In this document: piece by piece, positions 34,093 through 45,527 of the stretch | Position numbering within the stretch: position 1 is the first letter of the stretch | Layout of the letters: every line of letters starts with the position of its first letter | Source of the DNA: Euglena gracilis | Lineage: Eukaryota; Euglenida; Euglenophyceae; Euglenales | NCBI GenBank assembly: GCA_039621445.1 | Contig: CP154956.1 | Location: forward strand, 31,254,667-31,318,666 | Direction of reading: 5' to 3' | DNA length: 64,000 nt | Notes under the pieces: generated by a model | What the model saw: the letters and a program-made list of their open reading frames with translations, nothing else | The model's database searches: none | Told to the model about the DNA's origin: nothing | Translations under genes and position numbers: made by a program

Positions 34093-34345
34093 TCTGGTAC
34101 CCAAAATCCCAGGGACACTTTTTATGAAGGTCCCAAAAAAGTGTTCAAAAATGGACTTTTTTTTGGACATTTGGAAATTTGTTGTTTTTTTTTGGCAAAT
34201 GTGCTTGAAATTGGCCATTTCTTGCGAACATCCAAAAAACTTGCGTGTCCGAGGTTCGGGAATGGGAATACCTTGGGGGGCCAAGTCCCCCAGGTGTTCC
34301 CCCCCTCACTATTATCATATTGGGCCGTAAAGGAGACATCTACGG
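34093..34345 (-). repeat. Decayed copy of element D
   Basis: Shares ACTTTTTATGAAG, TTGGCAAATGTGC, TTTCTTGCGAACATCCAAAAAA and TTGGGCCGTAAAGG with 38956-39330, in the same orientation. The CCATG ends are lost. Confidence 0.55.
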
Positions 34346-34516
34346 AGAACACTTATGAAACAGAAACTTGTCTGGCAAACACACTTGTCATGTGGGCATT
34401 CTTTTTCTCTTTCATGAGAGAATTGGCAACTGTTTTCAGAAAATTGGCAATTTTCATTCATTCAATTGGCAGTCGTTTACACATAATTGACCGATTAGAG
34501 TTGAGAAACGTGGCAA

Positions 34517-34976
34517 CAGGGGGGGTATGCAACTTGGTGCTTCAAATTATGCAAGTAAAAAAAAATACAAAAAAAATGCAACTTGCATAAACCCCTGAGA
34601 AAAGGCTGGAATATAACAGAGTTTTGCTCCTAAAATCCGTAAACATGTGACAATGCCGGTGTACCTGTCAATGATTCACAAAGAAGACCTCCTGGAAGAC
34701 AACGGCAAGCACTGAAGCTTTGAAAATCAACATGAATGGCACCTGCACGTTCAGTCTAAGCAAATCGTCCCTCCAAGTCATCATTGAACATCAATAAAGC
34801 GGACATTTATGACATTAAGGAAAATGGAGAGTATACCTGATGCTAGGAATGCAGCACAGAGTCATTTTTCTTGCATAAAAATACAGGGCTAAAAATTTTG
34901 TGCAAAAAAATGTAAAAAAATGCAAATTTCAGGAAAACCTGAAAAATGTAAATTATGCAAGTTGCCCCCCCCCCTG
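34517..34976. mobile_element. CAGGGG-family element B2, 7-bp duplication GTGGCAA
   Basis: Starts CAGGGGGGGTATGCAACTTG and ends TGCAAGTTGCCCCCCCCCCTG, so the TIR is about 21 bp. GTGGCAA flanks it exactly on both sides (34510-34516 and 34977-34983). The subterminal parts hold ATGCAA or TTGCAT motifs. The middle has no recognised domain. Non-autonomous. Confidence 0.85.
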
Positions 34977-34999
34977 GTGGCAATTATTTTGATCTCGGA

Positions 35000-35424
35000 T
35001 ACACATTCATTCCGTAACCGGCTGTAACAAGGCACCAAAAAGGGTTTGAAGAAAATCTTTTTGGGAAATTTTGTTAGGATTTCCCCTCGACGTTGCATTT
35101 CGGATACATTTTGGACCATTTTGACAAAATTCCATTTTGGGTGTGGAATTGCACGGATTTTTGGTTAACAAGATTTTTGGCCATTCTCTTGGGTGTGAAG
35201 GTGTTGGGCGGAACACGAGGAGGATGAAAACACAAAAAAAAATTTTTTTTTGTTTTCTTTGTTGACTGGATCGACCAGTTCAAGGTGGGGTCGAAAATTG
35301 GATTGCCGAACCTGAACAACACTTTTGCAAATGGGTCGGTTTTAAACATGCCGAAAAAGTGCGAGTTTGGTCATTTTTTGGTAATTTTTTTTTGGACAAT
35401 TGGGGCTATTCTCCGTGAGTCCCC
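35000..35424. other. Unassigned DNA
   Basis: No gene, TIR or array is supported. Confidence 0.3.
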
Positions 35425-35552
35425 AAATTAGGAATCAAAATTGCCAAAAACTATGTGATAAATTCATTTGGATCTATTCCTGTACCCAAAAGTTCTAAAA
35501 AAAATAGGTTACATGTGGTTTTGTATGTGAGGTCACACTGGTCACACGTGAT
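35425..35552 (+). repeat. Dispersed repeat F (copy 1)
   Basis: CCAAATTAGGAATCAAAATTGCC through GTTCTAAAA and GTGAGGTCACAC to GTCACACGTGA. A second copy lies at 44392-44520, same orientation, roughly 85 percent similar by eye. Confidence 0.6.
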
Positions 35553-35904
35553 GGACATACACACCACACCATGAGACACTTCCATAGAAATTGAACACGG
35601 AAAATTGTATTCCTGGATTTGAGGGCCTTTTGTCCAATCAAGAACACCAATGCATCAGATTTGCAAATCAAAAAAAAGATGAAAATAACTTTTTTTTGCA
35701 CACCTCTGTCAACCTTCGTTTGGGCATTTTGCTTTGGTGGCTTTGCAACCTTCTGCATTGTCTGAGGAAGAAGAAACTAGATGAGATGGATGGCAAAGAT
35801 GCTTTGGGGGTGTTGGGGTCGCGGGGGGGGGGTCGCGGGGGGGTCGCAGGGGGGGGGGGAATGGGTTTCGCGGCAGGTCATGTGTGACTTGTGTGACGTC
35901 GTCC

Positions 35905-36035
35905 TACCCTCTAATTTTAGATCCCAATTAGGAATTTGCGTGCCATTTGGGTCCGAAAATAGGTCCAATTAGGAATTTGGGACCAATTTTTCGTGTTTTT
36001 GATTCCTAATTGGGTGGCAAATTCCTAATTAATGC
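35905..36035. repeat. AATTAGGAATTTG repeats
   Basis: Four copies of AATTAGGAAT or its complement within 130 bp; similar short arrays occur at 38745-38825 and 44370-44410. Confidence 0.5.
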
Positions 36036-36229
36036 AAATTTTTACTGGGGAGCAGCAACAGTCTGCATGGTTCCATCCCGGACAACAGATACGTACGGCA
36101 TATCATATTTATGGCGTGGTACGTACATACACCGTACGGACATCATATTTACGTTGCCAGACTCCCAAACAGGGCAACAGAGATATGACAGATTTTAAAA
36201 TTATGTACTTCCCCCCCTTGTCGTTGGCA

Positions 36230-36420
36230 CGCCAATGTTCCAGGAGAGTGCCGTTGACACGGGGGGGTCAATGACACGCCATGTCAATGTCACTGTGATT
36301 CAATAGGTAGTGTTAAGGAAAAGTGTCGTTGACACGGGGGTGTCAACGACACGTCGTCAACGACAAGGGGGGGGGAAGCCCCCCCCCCCCTTGTCGTTGA
36401 CGACGTTCCCCGGGAAGGTA
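36230..36420. repeat. GTGTCGTTGACAC hairpin cluster
   Basis: Palindromic phrases GTGTCGTTGACACGGGGGTG and TCAACGACACGTCGTCAACGAC surround a poly-G/poly-C stem (36366-36391). Strong potential to fold. Confidence 0.55.
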
Positions 36421-36877
36421 GGCAAAAATTGGGGGAAGATAGCACAACGAATGAGAATCAACGATAGCCGATGAAAAATTTTGTATGGAAAATAAAATTT
36501 TGACTTTGCGGGATTGTACAAGCAGCTTGCAACTGATGGGCCAGGATGGAAGGGTTTTAAATACAAAAAAAATCAGGATTATGCCCTCTATCTTGCCAGG
36601 AACACAAAAGAAGAACAAAATTGGTCAATTTTGTGGGACCAAAGTCAGGACAATAACTTGATTTTGGATAACAATCAAGCATAACCAGACGGAACAAATC
36701 AGAAGGCTAACTGGAGGCATTGCCTCAGAAACATACCCCTCTGTCTTTTGGGGGGGGGGGCACGCCGTCGGCCAGCCATCGGCCAGCCGTGTGACTCACA
36801 GGAAAATGACCCGAGCCACAGCCTTGCAATGCAAAAACAATTTTGCCGCCAATCTCCCTTCAAGGTCATGTTCATCG

Positions 36878-37595
36878 CAGGGTTGGGCAATTAACCGTTA
36901 TTATTGGGGTCAAGCGATTAACCATGGTTAACTGGGGGTCAACAAGCGATTAACCAATTTTCGATTAACTGCGCCTTTCCCTCGATTAACCGCCACAAAA
37001 AATTCAAAGGGTCCCTACCCTTGAGTAGTGTTGTGCACCTTGCCAAATTGGTGTTTGAAAACATCATCCCCAAACCAGAGCTTAGACTCTCATTCATTGG
37101 ATGGATCATGAGCCAAACAAACGAAAAAATGAAAACCACACGGATCTCCGTTGCCGAGTCTAATGGGTCAGATAGCCAAGTTGGCGTAAATTCATTCGCA
37201 CAAACATGAGCGCATCAACGGAGCAATCACTAAGGCGATTGCGCAAGTCACTGGGGTCATAGCTTCTTTCATCTGATGACAATTACCACCCCTCCTCCGA
37301 AGGGTTATGTTCGGTGTTGCAGTTGAAAATTGCCTCTTTTCCAAAAGGGAACTTCAAATACCCACACAACGAGGTCCATCCCCAAACCCGGTGTCTGAGT
37401 CCCCAAAGGGTAGAGAAATGTTCCCAAACCCAAGACATCTTTGATTTCCGCAAAAAAAAAGTCGATTAACTGGCGGGGCCACAAGCGATTAACCGTTTTT
37501 CGATTAACCATGGTTAATTGTTCTCCCCACAAACGATCGATTAACTGGGGGGGTCACAAGCGATTAACCGTTTTTCGATTAACCATCCAACCGTG
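36878..37595. mobile_element. CAGGG-family element B3 with GCGATTAACC arrays
   Basis: The left end is CAGGGTTGGGCAATTAACCG and the right end is TTAACCATCCAACCGTG. TTCATCG (36871-36877) and TTCATCA (37596-37602) form a 7-bp duplication with one mismatch. Both subterminal regions contain repeated AAGCGATTAACCGTTTTTCG and CCATGGTTAA palindromes (36885-36995 and 37460-37590). The interior contains one short frame starting at 37021 with IIPKPELRLSFIGW, without recognised function. CAGGGTTGG ends are usual in hAT elements, but those make 8-bp duplications. Confidence 0.65.
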
Positions 37596-38046
37596 TTCAT
37601 CATTCGTGGATGCTGCATTTTTGCCCATTTGCAGTCATTTTTTGTCAATTTTTGTCAATTTTGCCGATTTTGGACTTTTTTTGACCAATTTTGACCATTT
37701 CAGCCTTTTTGGGGGGGTCATTCTATAGTCATTGTGAAGGGTTATTTGCCTACATATTATTCGAATGACTAAAAAATGCTCAGCTGGTGTCCCATTGGCA
37801 AAATTTACCTAATAATGGACGAAAAAAGACTCAAATATTGTGTGAAATGATGACTCAAGTGACTCAAAATTGTAGCCCCTCCTGTAGAATTCGAAAGATA
37901 ATTCAAAACGAACATCTGAAATTACGATTTGGCACCCAACGTGAAGCATTTAAACACCCAATTTAGGCATTAGGTGCTGAAATTAACGTGACCCCCCCTC
38001 TATTTGTCCCCCCCCTCTAATTGGCCAAAGCCCAGGTGGCCAATTA

Positions 38047-38232
38047 CCATGCCCCCCCCCCCTTTATGTACCTCCCCCCGGGAGGCCAAAACCGGGCAGG
38101 AGGTACATAATGGGGGGGAGGTACACAATGGGGGGGGCAAGTTTTTCTTTGGCGGGACATGGGAGAAGGTGGTGCTACCCCCCCCCCCCCATTATGTACC
38201 TCCCCAGGGGGTACACAATGGGGGGGGCATGG
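38047..38232. repeat. Short CCATGCCCC...GGGGCATGG palindromic element
   Basis: Begins CCATGCCCC after TTA and ends GGGGGGGGCATGG. Inside, GTACCTCCCCCCGGGAGG and its complement GGAGGTAC repeat. It shares only the outermost bases with element D. Confidence 0.45.
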
Positions 38233-38237
38233 GTAGG

Positions 38238-38425
38238 GAGATCAGGCGGTGAACTTTGGGTTTTTCGGGCGGGACCCCCCCCCACCCCCCCCCTCTTCAT
38301 TGGAAATACATGGCGGTGAACTTCACCGGTGAACTTCACCGGTGAAGTTTCTCCATTGAAATTCCTTTAGGGGCGAAGCCCCCAACCCCCCCCCCCCACC
38401 CCTGCCTAACCTCCTAGGGGGGCAT
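38238..38425 (+). repeat. Dispersed repeat G with ACTTCACCGGTGAAGT palindromes (copy 1)
   Basis: Contains GAGATCAGGCGGTGA, CTCTTCATTGGAAATACATGG, two GAACTTCACCGGTGAA palindromes and AGGGGCGAAGCCCC. The reverse complement of the same 190 bp is at 46445-46640. Confidence 0.65.
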
Positions 38426-38955
38426 GGGCATGGGTAGGGGGGGGGTTACTCATTTCAAGGGAAAATGCCTTTATTCAGGTGTTTTACGGGGTCGCGACTG
38501 TGAAGGACGGGGTCCAGGTGGCCAATTAGGGGGGGGGGGTTAGGGGTAACCCCCCCCCTAATTGTCCCCCCCCCTAATTGGCCAGAAGGGGGGGTCCGGG
38601 CCGCCCGGAGGGCGGCCAAATAGGGGGGGAGGGGTTGGTAAGCAATTTTCACCCCGAAATATGCATTTGCCACTCATGCCAGCCAAAATTGTGCATTTAC
38701 CACATGAAAATGGGATTTTATTACACCCAAAATTGGGCATTTGCCACTCAAAATTAGGAATTTACACATGAAATAAGGAATTTCCTTCTCAAAATTAGGA
38801 ATTTGCCTCTCAAAATTAGGCATTTGCTTCCCATATGAGATAGACAACCTGACCCGGCTTCCGTCACGCCGTCGGCCAGCCGTGTGCTCCCCCTTAAATT
38901 GCTCCTGTGTAGATGCATAGAAATGAAAATCAGATACAAGCTCTGGGGCATATTA

Positions 38956-39330
38956 CCATGCCCCCCCCTCCCCGAGCTATTCTTCCCCCCCCCCCCGAGC
39001 TATTCCCATTGGGGGTACGGGAATAGCTCACTGTCATAGCACTTTTTATAAAGATCTTCCTAAGAAAGTGGTCAAAAATCGACGTTTTTGGACCATTTTC
39101 AAAAATCACCTTTTGGCAAATGTGCACAAAACTGACCATTTTTTGCGAACATCCAAAAAAGTTGCCAAAAATGACCCCTTTTGGGTTGCCCGAGGGTCGG
39201 GTACGGGAACAGCTCGGGGGGGGACCTAGGTCCCCCCCCCCCCCCGAGCTGTCCCCCCCCCCCGTACTTTTCCCATTGGGCCGTAAAGGGTCCCGGGACG
39301 GGAATAGCTCGGGGGGGGGGGGGGGCATGG
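38956..39330 (-). mobile_element. CCATGCCCC-ended element D2, TA flanks
   Basis: CCATGCCCCCCCCTCCCCGAGC at the left and GGGGGGGCATGG at the right, with TA directly outside both ends (38954-38955 and 39331-39332). The inner sequence matches element D1 (25251-25603) in reverse: ATAGCTCACTGTCATAGCAC, GCGAACATCCAAAAAAGTTG, GACCTAGGTCCC and TTGGGCCGTAAAGGGTCC. Confidence 0.7.
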
Positions 39331-39479
39331 TATTTCTTTTTGGGAAGCGAAAAAGAACGACATGGAAGTGCATCTTTTGTGAGGCTGTGGAGGAAAAAAG
39401 GAGGGGCAGAGTGTTTGACAAACAGAAAAAGTGTGGAAGAAAGCAATAACAACCTCTTAACAGTTTGTGTGAACAATAG

Positions 39480-39949
39480 CAGGGGGGGGGGAATGCGTTT
39501 CGCATTTCTTCGCATTTTTGCGCATTTTTTCAAATTTTCCAAAAATGCGCATTTTTGCGCATTTTTTCGCTTTTTTTTTTCTTTTTTTTCTGCGCTTTTT
39601 TTTTTTTTGCTTTTTGGCACATTTTTTCGTGATTTTCCAAAATTTTCGCATTTTTTGACCATTTTTGCAATTTTTTGCAAAAATTTGAAATTTTCGACTT
39701 TTTTTGAAACTTACATTTTCCTCATTATTCTACATAATTTCTTCAAATTTGGTGCCATTTTTGCATGTTTTTGGGTAATTTTTGCATTTTCGTGATTTTT
39801 GCACATTTTTTCTCGGATTTTGCACATTTTTGCGCATTTTTTCCAAAAATGCGCATTTTTTGCGCATTTTTTTGCGCATTTTTGCGCATTTTTGCGCATT
39901 TTTGCGCATTTTTTCCGAGGCCGGGCGAGCGCATTTCCCCCCCCCCCTG
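39480..39949. mobile_element. CAGGGG-family element B4, 7-bp duplication ACAATAG
   Basis: Starts CAGGGGGGGGGGAATGCG and ends CGCATTTCCCCCCCCCCCTG. ACAATAG is exact on both sides (39473-39479 and 39950-39956). It consists almost entirely of ATTTTTGCGC-type short units with two centres (39536-39560 and 39838-39870), so most of it can pair with itself. No coding capacity. Closest relatives are B1 (12097) and B5 (54512). Confidence 0.9.
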
Positions 39950-40534
39950 ACAATAGCATATGGAAGAAATTCACGCCAAAATAATCAACATCTGCAGCAA
40001 TGCCCATTCATCAAAATGTAGGCTGAAAGGGACATCATTAGGGCCTTGGAAACAAACAACGAAGGAGGGTGTTTGAATTGTTCAGGAGGTTCGGCACGTC
40101 TGACGAGGACCATCGGCCACCATGGGGGGGGGTCCCATTTTGCCGTGCTGAGGGGGGTCAGTCGTCCGGGGGGGGGGGTCCACCGTGGCGGACAGCCGGA
40201 ATTTCCTAAAGGAAAATTCATTGGTCCAACCACCACCAGGGGGGGTGGGGGTGCCAAACCTCCTCAGTTGATGCATTGTGAAACTTTATTCGTCATAATC
40301 AGAAATGTTACAAAAAAAACCGCTGGGCTCTCTCTCCCTCGGCAGCCCCCAGAGTATGGTATCCCAAATGACGAGGGATGATAAAGCCATTTTTGACCTC
40401 TGTTTTCTTTCTTTGTGGATTTGGCACATCCAACCATCGATGACACTGGGAACTAAAAACTACGTGGGAAACCAGGGGGGAAGAAAACGCGGTTGACCTT
40501 TTGGTGAAATAGAACAATATAAACAAGAGCATAA

Positions 40535-40800
40535 AGAGGGTGGGGGGGGTTGGTACGCCGTGGCGAGGGGGTCCGAATAGGGGGGTGAGGGGGGGTAAAT
40601 GGCGTGGCGAGGGGGTCGGCGACCAGGGGGGGGGAGGGGTGTACCATGGTCGCCAACAAAATTTTCGTTCAAAAATCGCGAAAATCGCCGGTGGCGTGGC
40701 GAGGGGGTCCGGCTAGGGGGGGGGGAGGGGGGGTAAATGGCGTGGCGAGGCCCTCGGAGAGGGGGGGGGGAGGGGTGTACCAACCCCCCTGGGTCGGGAC
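40535..40800. repeat. GGTGGCGTGGCGAGGGGGTC tandem block, two copies
   Basis: Copies near 40550-40655 and 40690-40790 share TGGCGTGGCGAGGGGGTC, GGGGGGTAAATGGCGTGGCG and GAGGGGTGTACCA. Confidence 0.6.
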
Positions 40801-41104
40801 ACGGGGGGGGGGGGGCACGGGGGAACATCCCGTGCCCAAAGTTCAACATTGTTGAACTTTCTTCTGCCCAAAATTGTGTGCATTGATCCGAGCCGAATCA
40901 GGTACCATTGACTGCCCAAAGGATTTGCAACACAAATGGACAATTGAAACTGAGTTGCACAGTGTGTGGTGTGGCATAAGGGGCTGCTGGGCCCAAAAAT
41001 GCTAAAGCATTTGCCTCCCAACCCATCACAGCAGTGGGGGGGGACACAGGGGCAACACCCCATAGGTAGGAGTGGTCAGAGATACACTTCATCGGACTTC
41101 TGGA

Positions 41105-41343
41105 CCACGGCAAGTTTTGCAAAGGAACGAACTTTATTTTGGCGGCCGCCTCAAATCCTGGCAACAAAAATGGTAGGACAAGCCACAGGCGTCACAAACC
41201 ACCTTGTTGATTTCCACACAAGATTGTTTTTTGGGGATCAACACCCCACAGAATTGATGCACAACAGCATTGACGAACGTCTGGAAACTGGTTGCCCAGC
41301 GGTTTCCCAAGACAAATGTTGTACCCCCCACCACAGCCGGCAC
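41105..41343 (-). pseudogene. PHD-finger family gene, copy 3 (C-terminal half)
   Basis: Minus-strand frame with GNRWATSFQTFVNAV, then FCGVLIPKKQ, SCVEINKVVCDACG and LSYHFCCQDLRRPPK, a one-base shift and then CKTC. It aligns with copy 2 over about 75 residues, and the finger ligands CDAC, H, C and CKTC are kept. The first CxxC is altered (FCG only). The N-terminal half is absent. It stands alone, outside any element boundary I can define. Confidence 0.55.
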
Positions 41344-41889
41344 CTTTATTTTAGACGCTGTTTTTGACTTTTTTTAAAAAAAAATATTTTTTAAAAAAAT
41401 AACGCCCACAAGATTTTGACATATGGAAATTTTTTTGGCAAAAAAAGTGAATGTTTTAAGGCATGTGCTTCTCATCGCAGTCTCTATTTTTTCAACATAC
41501 CATGACCCCCCGAAACTGTCCCCCCCCCCCCCCCGATAGTGTCCCATACCCCTGCCATGGGACCCGGCCGGCCGGTCCTAAAGGAATTTTATTGACCGAT
41601 AGTGCCCCCCCCCCCCCCCGAGTGTCCCCCGGGCCGAAGGATGCCGTTTGTCGATGCTTAAACAAGCAAGCCAATCGAAGGACATTTAGAAGTGAAATGC
41701 AGTTGGAGCTGCCAGCAGCAGCAGGAGGAAGATCAACGACCTCCAGAACCTGCAGTAAGCTGTGGAATGTACTGCTGATGGACACCCTGTTCATGCTGCA
41801 GATTGGGATTGTATAATTTGCAGCTGGGTGTTGGATGGTTGAAAAACATTTGGAACAGATTCTGTGACAGTTTTCTGTAGTTTGTGCTT

Positions 41890-42005
41890 TTGTTTGGGTT
41901 GGGAGTCCGTTGCTGGAAAGTTCGGGCCACGTAGCCCCTTTTGCCACACCATTTTGGGTTGGGAGGCACTTTCCAAAAGCAAATTTGGGCCCAGCAGCCA
42001 AAGGA
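41890..42005. repeat. Short GTTGGGAGGCAC tandem, related to 40965-41030
   Basis: TTGGGTTGGGAGTCCG and TTGGGTTGGGAGGCAC with GGGCCCAGCAGCC or GGGCCACGTAGCC form two units of about 60 bp. The reverse complement of a similar unit is at 40965-41030. Confidence 0.4.
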
Positions 42006-42650
42006 CACACCAGGCAAATGCACATGTCATTTCCAGTCTCAAAGCTCTGTTCAATGTCAAAAAAAGAATTGCAGAATCAATTGTCAGAATTTAAATGTCA
42101 ATTTTGGATTTTTGAAATTGTTGGTTCCTGGCCCTGCCATTTTATGGGTGCCGCTTCAAGGGGGCCCAGCCCTGGCATTCACATTTGGCAACCCGAGCCG
42201 GCCAGGGCTGCTGGGGGGCCTTCTGGGATAACTTGTGGTTTTTGGGGGAAATCGCAGGTTCCTCAGATGGCGTCCCAAATGGGCCCAGGAGTGGGCAAGG
42301 GGGGTCATGGATTTGTGTTGTATTTGCTGGGATTGCTGGCAGCAGCTGCTTTACGTTTTAATTAGTTTTTGTAGTACATTACGTCCTCGACAGCGCCCCC
42401 CCCCCTGAAAAAAAACCACCCCCAGACCAAAATCCCCAGATCAATGCCAGCCGCCCTACTTCGTGGGTTGTCGGCATTGGCCTGGGAGGGGTGCGTGGGA
42501 GGGCGGCTGGCTGCCGCAAATTAGGAAGAGCGAAGCTTAATTCACAGAAAAAAATTGCCATTTTTTTCGACGGCCAAGAACAGCACGCCGACACGGGCGA
42601 CGCGCTCGCACGGGCGACGCGCGGGCACGACACGCGCGAGACACGTGCGA

Positions 42651-43125
42651 GCCGTGCCGAGCCGTGCCGAGCCGTGCCGAGCCGTGCCGAGCCGTGCCGA
42701 GCCGTGCCGAGCCGTGCCGAGCCGTGCCGAGCCGTGCCGAGCCGTGCCGAGCCGTGCCGAGCCGTGCCGAGCCGTGCCGAGCCGTGCCGAGCCGTGCCGA
42801 GCCGTGCCGAGCCGTGCCGAGCCGTGCCGAGCCGTGCCGAGCCGTGCCGAGCCGTGCCGAGCCGTGCCGAGCCGTGCCGAGCCGTGCCGAGCCGTGCCGA
42901 GCCGTGCCGAGCCGTGCCGAGCCGTGCCGAGCCGTGCCGAGCCGTGCCGAGCCGTGCCGAGCCGTGCCGAGCCGTGCCGAGCCGTGCCGAGCCGTGCCGA
43001 GCCGTGCCGAGCCGTGCCGAGCCGTGCCGAGCCGTGCCGAGCCGTGCCGAGCCGTGCCGAGCCGTGCCGAGCCGTGCCGAGCCGTGCCGAGCCGTGCCGA
43101 GCCGTGCCGAGCCGTGCCGAGCCGA
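42651..43125. repeat. Perfect 10-bp satellite (GCCGTGCCGA)47
   Basis: Forty-seven identical tandem units plus a half unit, with no sequence variation. The unit has no stop codon in any frame, so all six frames are open and encode ten-residue repeats; these are not genes. Homogeneity implies very recent expansion or an assembly consensus effect. Confidence 0.97.
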
Positions 43126-43424
43126 AATTGCCATTTCACTTTGTAGGTGGCAATAAGCTGAATACCTTGTTCAAAACGTCTCGGAAGACTTTATTTTGAT
43201 GCCTTGCGTTGGGTTTTACTGTTGGAAGTTCCGGCGGAAGGATTACAAAAAGTGGTATTTTGAAGCGCTGAAGCCAGAAAATCCAAGTGAATTCCCAGAA
43301 AAGAGACATCTCAGAAAACAATACACCCTGAGGAAGATCAGATGAGAAGATTGCAAGGAAATGAAAGCAAACCTGCACAGCGAAACTGTTTCGCTCAGCC
43401 TCGTGCTGCATCTCCACAGACTTA

Positions 43425-43560
43425 AACTGGCGTTTGAGACGCCGGGTTCAGGACAGAACCGGCGTCCCCCCCCCACGGGTTTCCGGACGCCGGTTCTGTC
43501 CTAAAGCCCAGCGTTAGGAACGCAGGTTTTGTCCAAAACCCGGCGTCCGGTTTTCATTCC
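43425..43560. repeat. GACGCCGGTTCTGTC palindromic repeat (copy 2)
   Basis: Alternating GACGCCGGTTCTGTC and GACAGAACCGGCGTC with poly-C between. Same module as 27520-27670 and 45755-45900. Confidence 0.6.
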
Positions 43561-43625
43561 TAAAAATGTCACCAAAAGTGCCCAAAAGTGGCCCTAAGGT
43601 GCTGGTCCTAAGGGACCAATGGGGT

Positions 43626-43843
43626 GGATAACGTGACCCCCCCCTATATGGCACCCCCCTGGGAGCGTTTTGACCCCCCTGGCGACTATTAGGGGGGGGT
43701 GACAATTAGGGGGGGGGTTACTCAATTTACCCTACATGTCCATGGGTCCACGAGTACCCCCCCCCCCCCTAATTGTCGCCCCCCCAAGGGGGGGACGACT
43801 ATTAGGGGGGGGGTGACAAATAGGGGGGGGGTCACGTTATCCA
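43626..43843. mobile_element. Short TIR element with GGATAACGTGACCCC ends
   Basis: GGATAACGTGACCCCCCCCTAT and its mirror image at 43822-43843 give about 22 bp of TIR. The inside consists of GACTATTAGGGGGGG and CCCCCCTAATTGTC palindromes. A related left end occurs at 37987 (AACGTGACCCCCCC). No target duplication is visible. Confidence 0.45.
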
Positions 43844-43971
43844 AATTTGGTGAAAATTGGCCCAGATTTGGAAATAGAGTACCGTGCAGCGTGGAAAGAT
43901 CTGATGAGCACCGCTGGTCGTCTGTTGAAAAGAGCTTTCAATCGAGGGGTAACTTGGTACCGTAAGGGGGT

Positions 43972-44165
43972 GTTCCCCCCGCTTCCCCCCGCCCCCCCCC
44001 CCCGCGTCCCCCCCGCGTCCCGGATTTTGGCTAGGCACGTTTTTTCGTCAACCAAAGGAGAAGGGCACACAAATTTGGGTGACCCCAAAGAAAACGTGGG
44101 CAGTTGGGCCACGGGTACCCCCGCGGCCCCCCCCCCGTCCCCCCCCCCCCCCCGCGTCCCGAACC
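43972..44165 (+). repeat. Dispersed repeat E (copy 2)
   Basis: Matches the core of 29690-29850 (GGATTTTGGCTAGGCACG, GTCAACCAAAGGA, AAATTTGGGTGACCCCAAAG), bounded by poly-C with CGCGTCC. Confidence 0.65.
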
Positions 44166-44239
44166 ACCCCCTAACGTTGCACGCAGCCCGAGATACGCTC
44201 GCGATCGTCGGATCAGCCAAAATCTGAGGAGGAGCCCAG

Positions 44240-44285
44240 ATAACCGCGGTGTAACCGCGGTGTAACTGCGGTGTAACCGCGGTGA
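44240..44285. repeat. TAACCGCGGTG tandem palindromes
   Basis: Four TAACCGCGGTG units beside GAGGAGGAGCCCA. A mirrored array with GGGCTCCTCCTGA lies at 45120-45175, so the two arrays bracket 44240-45175 as possible element ends. Confidence 0.5.
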
Positions 44286-44391
44286 GAACAAGAACAAGAG
44301 GGGTGTACCCCTCGCAACCCCCGCGACCCCCACATGGAGGGTTTCCGCATCCCAGTAGGAGCCAAAAATGGCACCTAATTAGGAATTAGCA

Positions 44392-44520
44392 CCCAAATTA
44401 GGAATCAAAATTGCCAAAATGTGTGATAAATTCCTATTGGATCTATTTTTGGACACAAAAGTTCTAAAAGTAGGTCACATCTGACGTTGTGCGTGAGGTC
44501 ACACATGTCACACGTGACCC
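44392..44520 (+). repeat. Dispersed repeat F (copy 2)
   Basis: Same order of phrases as 35425-35552. Confidence 0.6.
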
Positions 44521-44689
44521 GTCAAAACTGCCACGTCCCCCCCCCCGACCCCCCCCCCCGCGACGTTCAGCGAGAAGGGTTAAACTGTTTGCAAGAACCT
44601 TAACGCTAACTCGACTCCTTCAAATAACCTCATAATGACCCGTTTCTGGCCTCAAGAGAACTGACTTGGCGTTTTTAGAAGTGGGTCAT

Positions 44690-45020
44690 TTAGCAAAGGA
44701 GTAAACCCCCCAAATAACCCCCCCCCCCCCAAATAGCATCCTCCAAATAACACCCCCCCCTCTGGGGCTGATTTTGAGCGCCAAAATAACACCCCCCTGT
44801 TTTCCTTTGGTTTTCCATGTGTCAAATACCACACACACCCAAATAACACCCCCCCCCCCCTTAGGGTGGTGACTGAAATTTCCGGCACTTGAAATTTCAC
44901 CGAATTTCACGATTTTTTACTTATCTTTCCGACCACTTTTCACCAATGTCACCACCCTACCCCCCCTGGGGCCCCAGTACTCATCCAAAATGAACACACC
45001 GGGGGGGGGGGTTATTTGGG
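44690..45020. repeat. CCAAATAACACCCCC repeats
   Basis: At least five CCAAATAAC-poly-C units and the complement GGGGGGTTATTTGG at 45003-45022. Confidence 0.5.
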
Positions 45021-45486
45021 GGTTACCGTTTTTTCGGGTGGTCTTACTTTGGGGGGATTTCCCATTTTGCCGACGCCCCCGAAACTCTGCCTCCACCACC
45101 TTGCAAGGCACCTTGCCCACGTAACCGCGGTGTAACCGCGGTGTAACCGCGGTGATAACCGCGGTGTGGGCTCCTCCTGAGTCGAAATTTGTGGTAATTT
45201 TCAGTGATTTTTGGTTTAAGATGCTGAAAAAACCTTATAGAAACGTTTTTTCTTTTCGAATCGACCACCTCAGGGGTCCTAAGGGGCACCAGAGTTGTGA
45301 AATTAGGATTTCCCAGTGACAGAAAATGAGAGCTCCAGGCGGCGTGGCTGAATTTGGTGGTGATCGCCATTCGTCTGATGACAAGAGCTTTCGATTGCAG
45401 GGTGAGTTTGTACTTGGACAATTGACACAGCCAGAAATACCCTCGCGATCACCGGAATTTGGTGAAATGCAAAGGGGGTGGTTCGG

Positions 45487-45490
45487 GACG

Positions 45491-45527
<37 letters not shown>

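Noticed and set aside
42379-43199. Overlapping 160-251-codon frames over the 10-bp satellite
   Set aside because: The 10-bp unit has no stop codon in any frame, so every frame is open; no coding signal.
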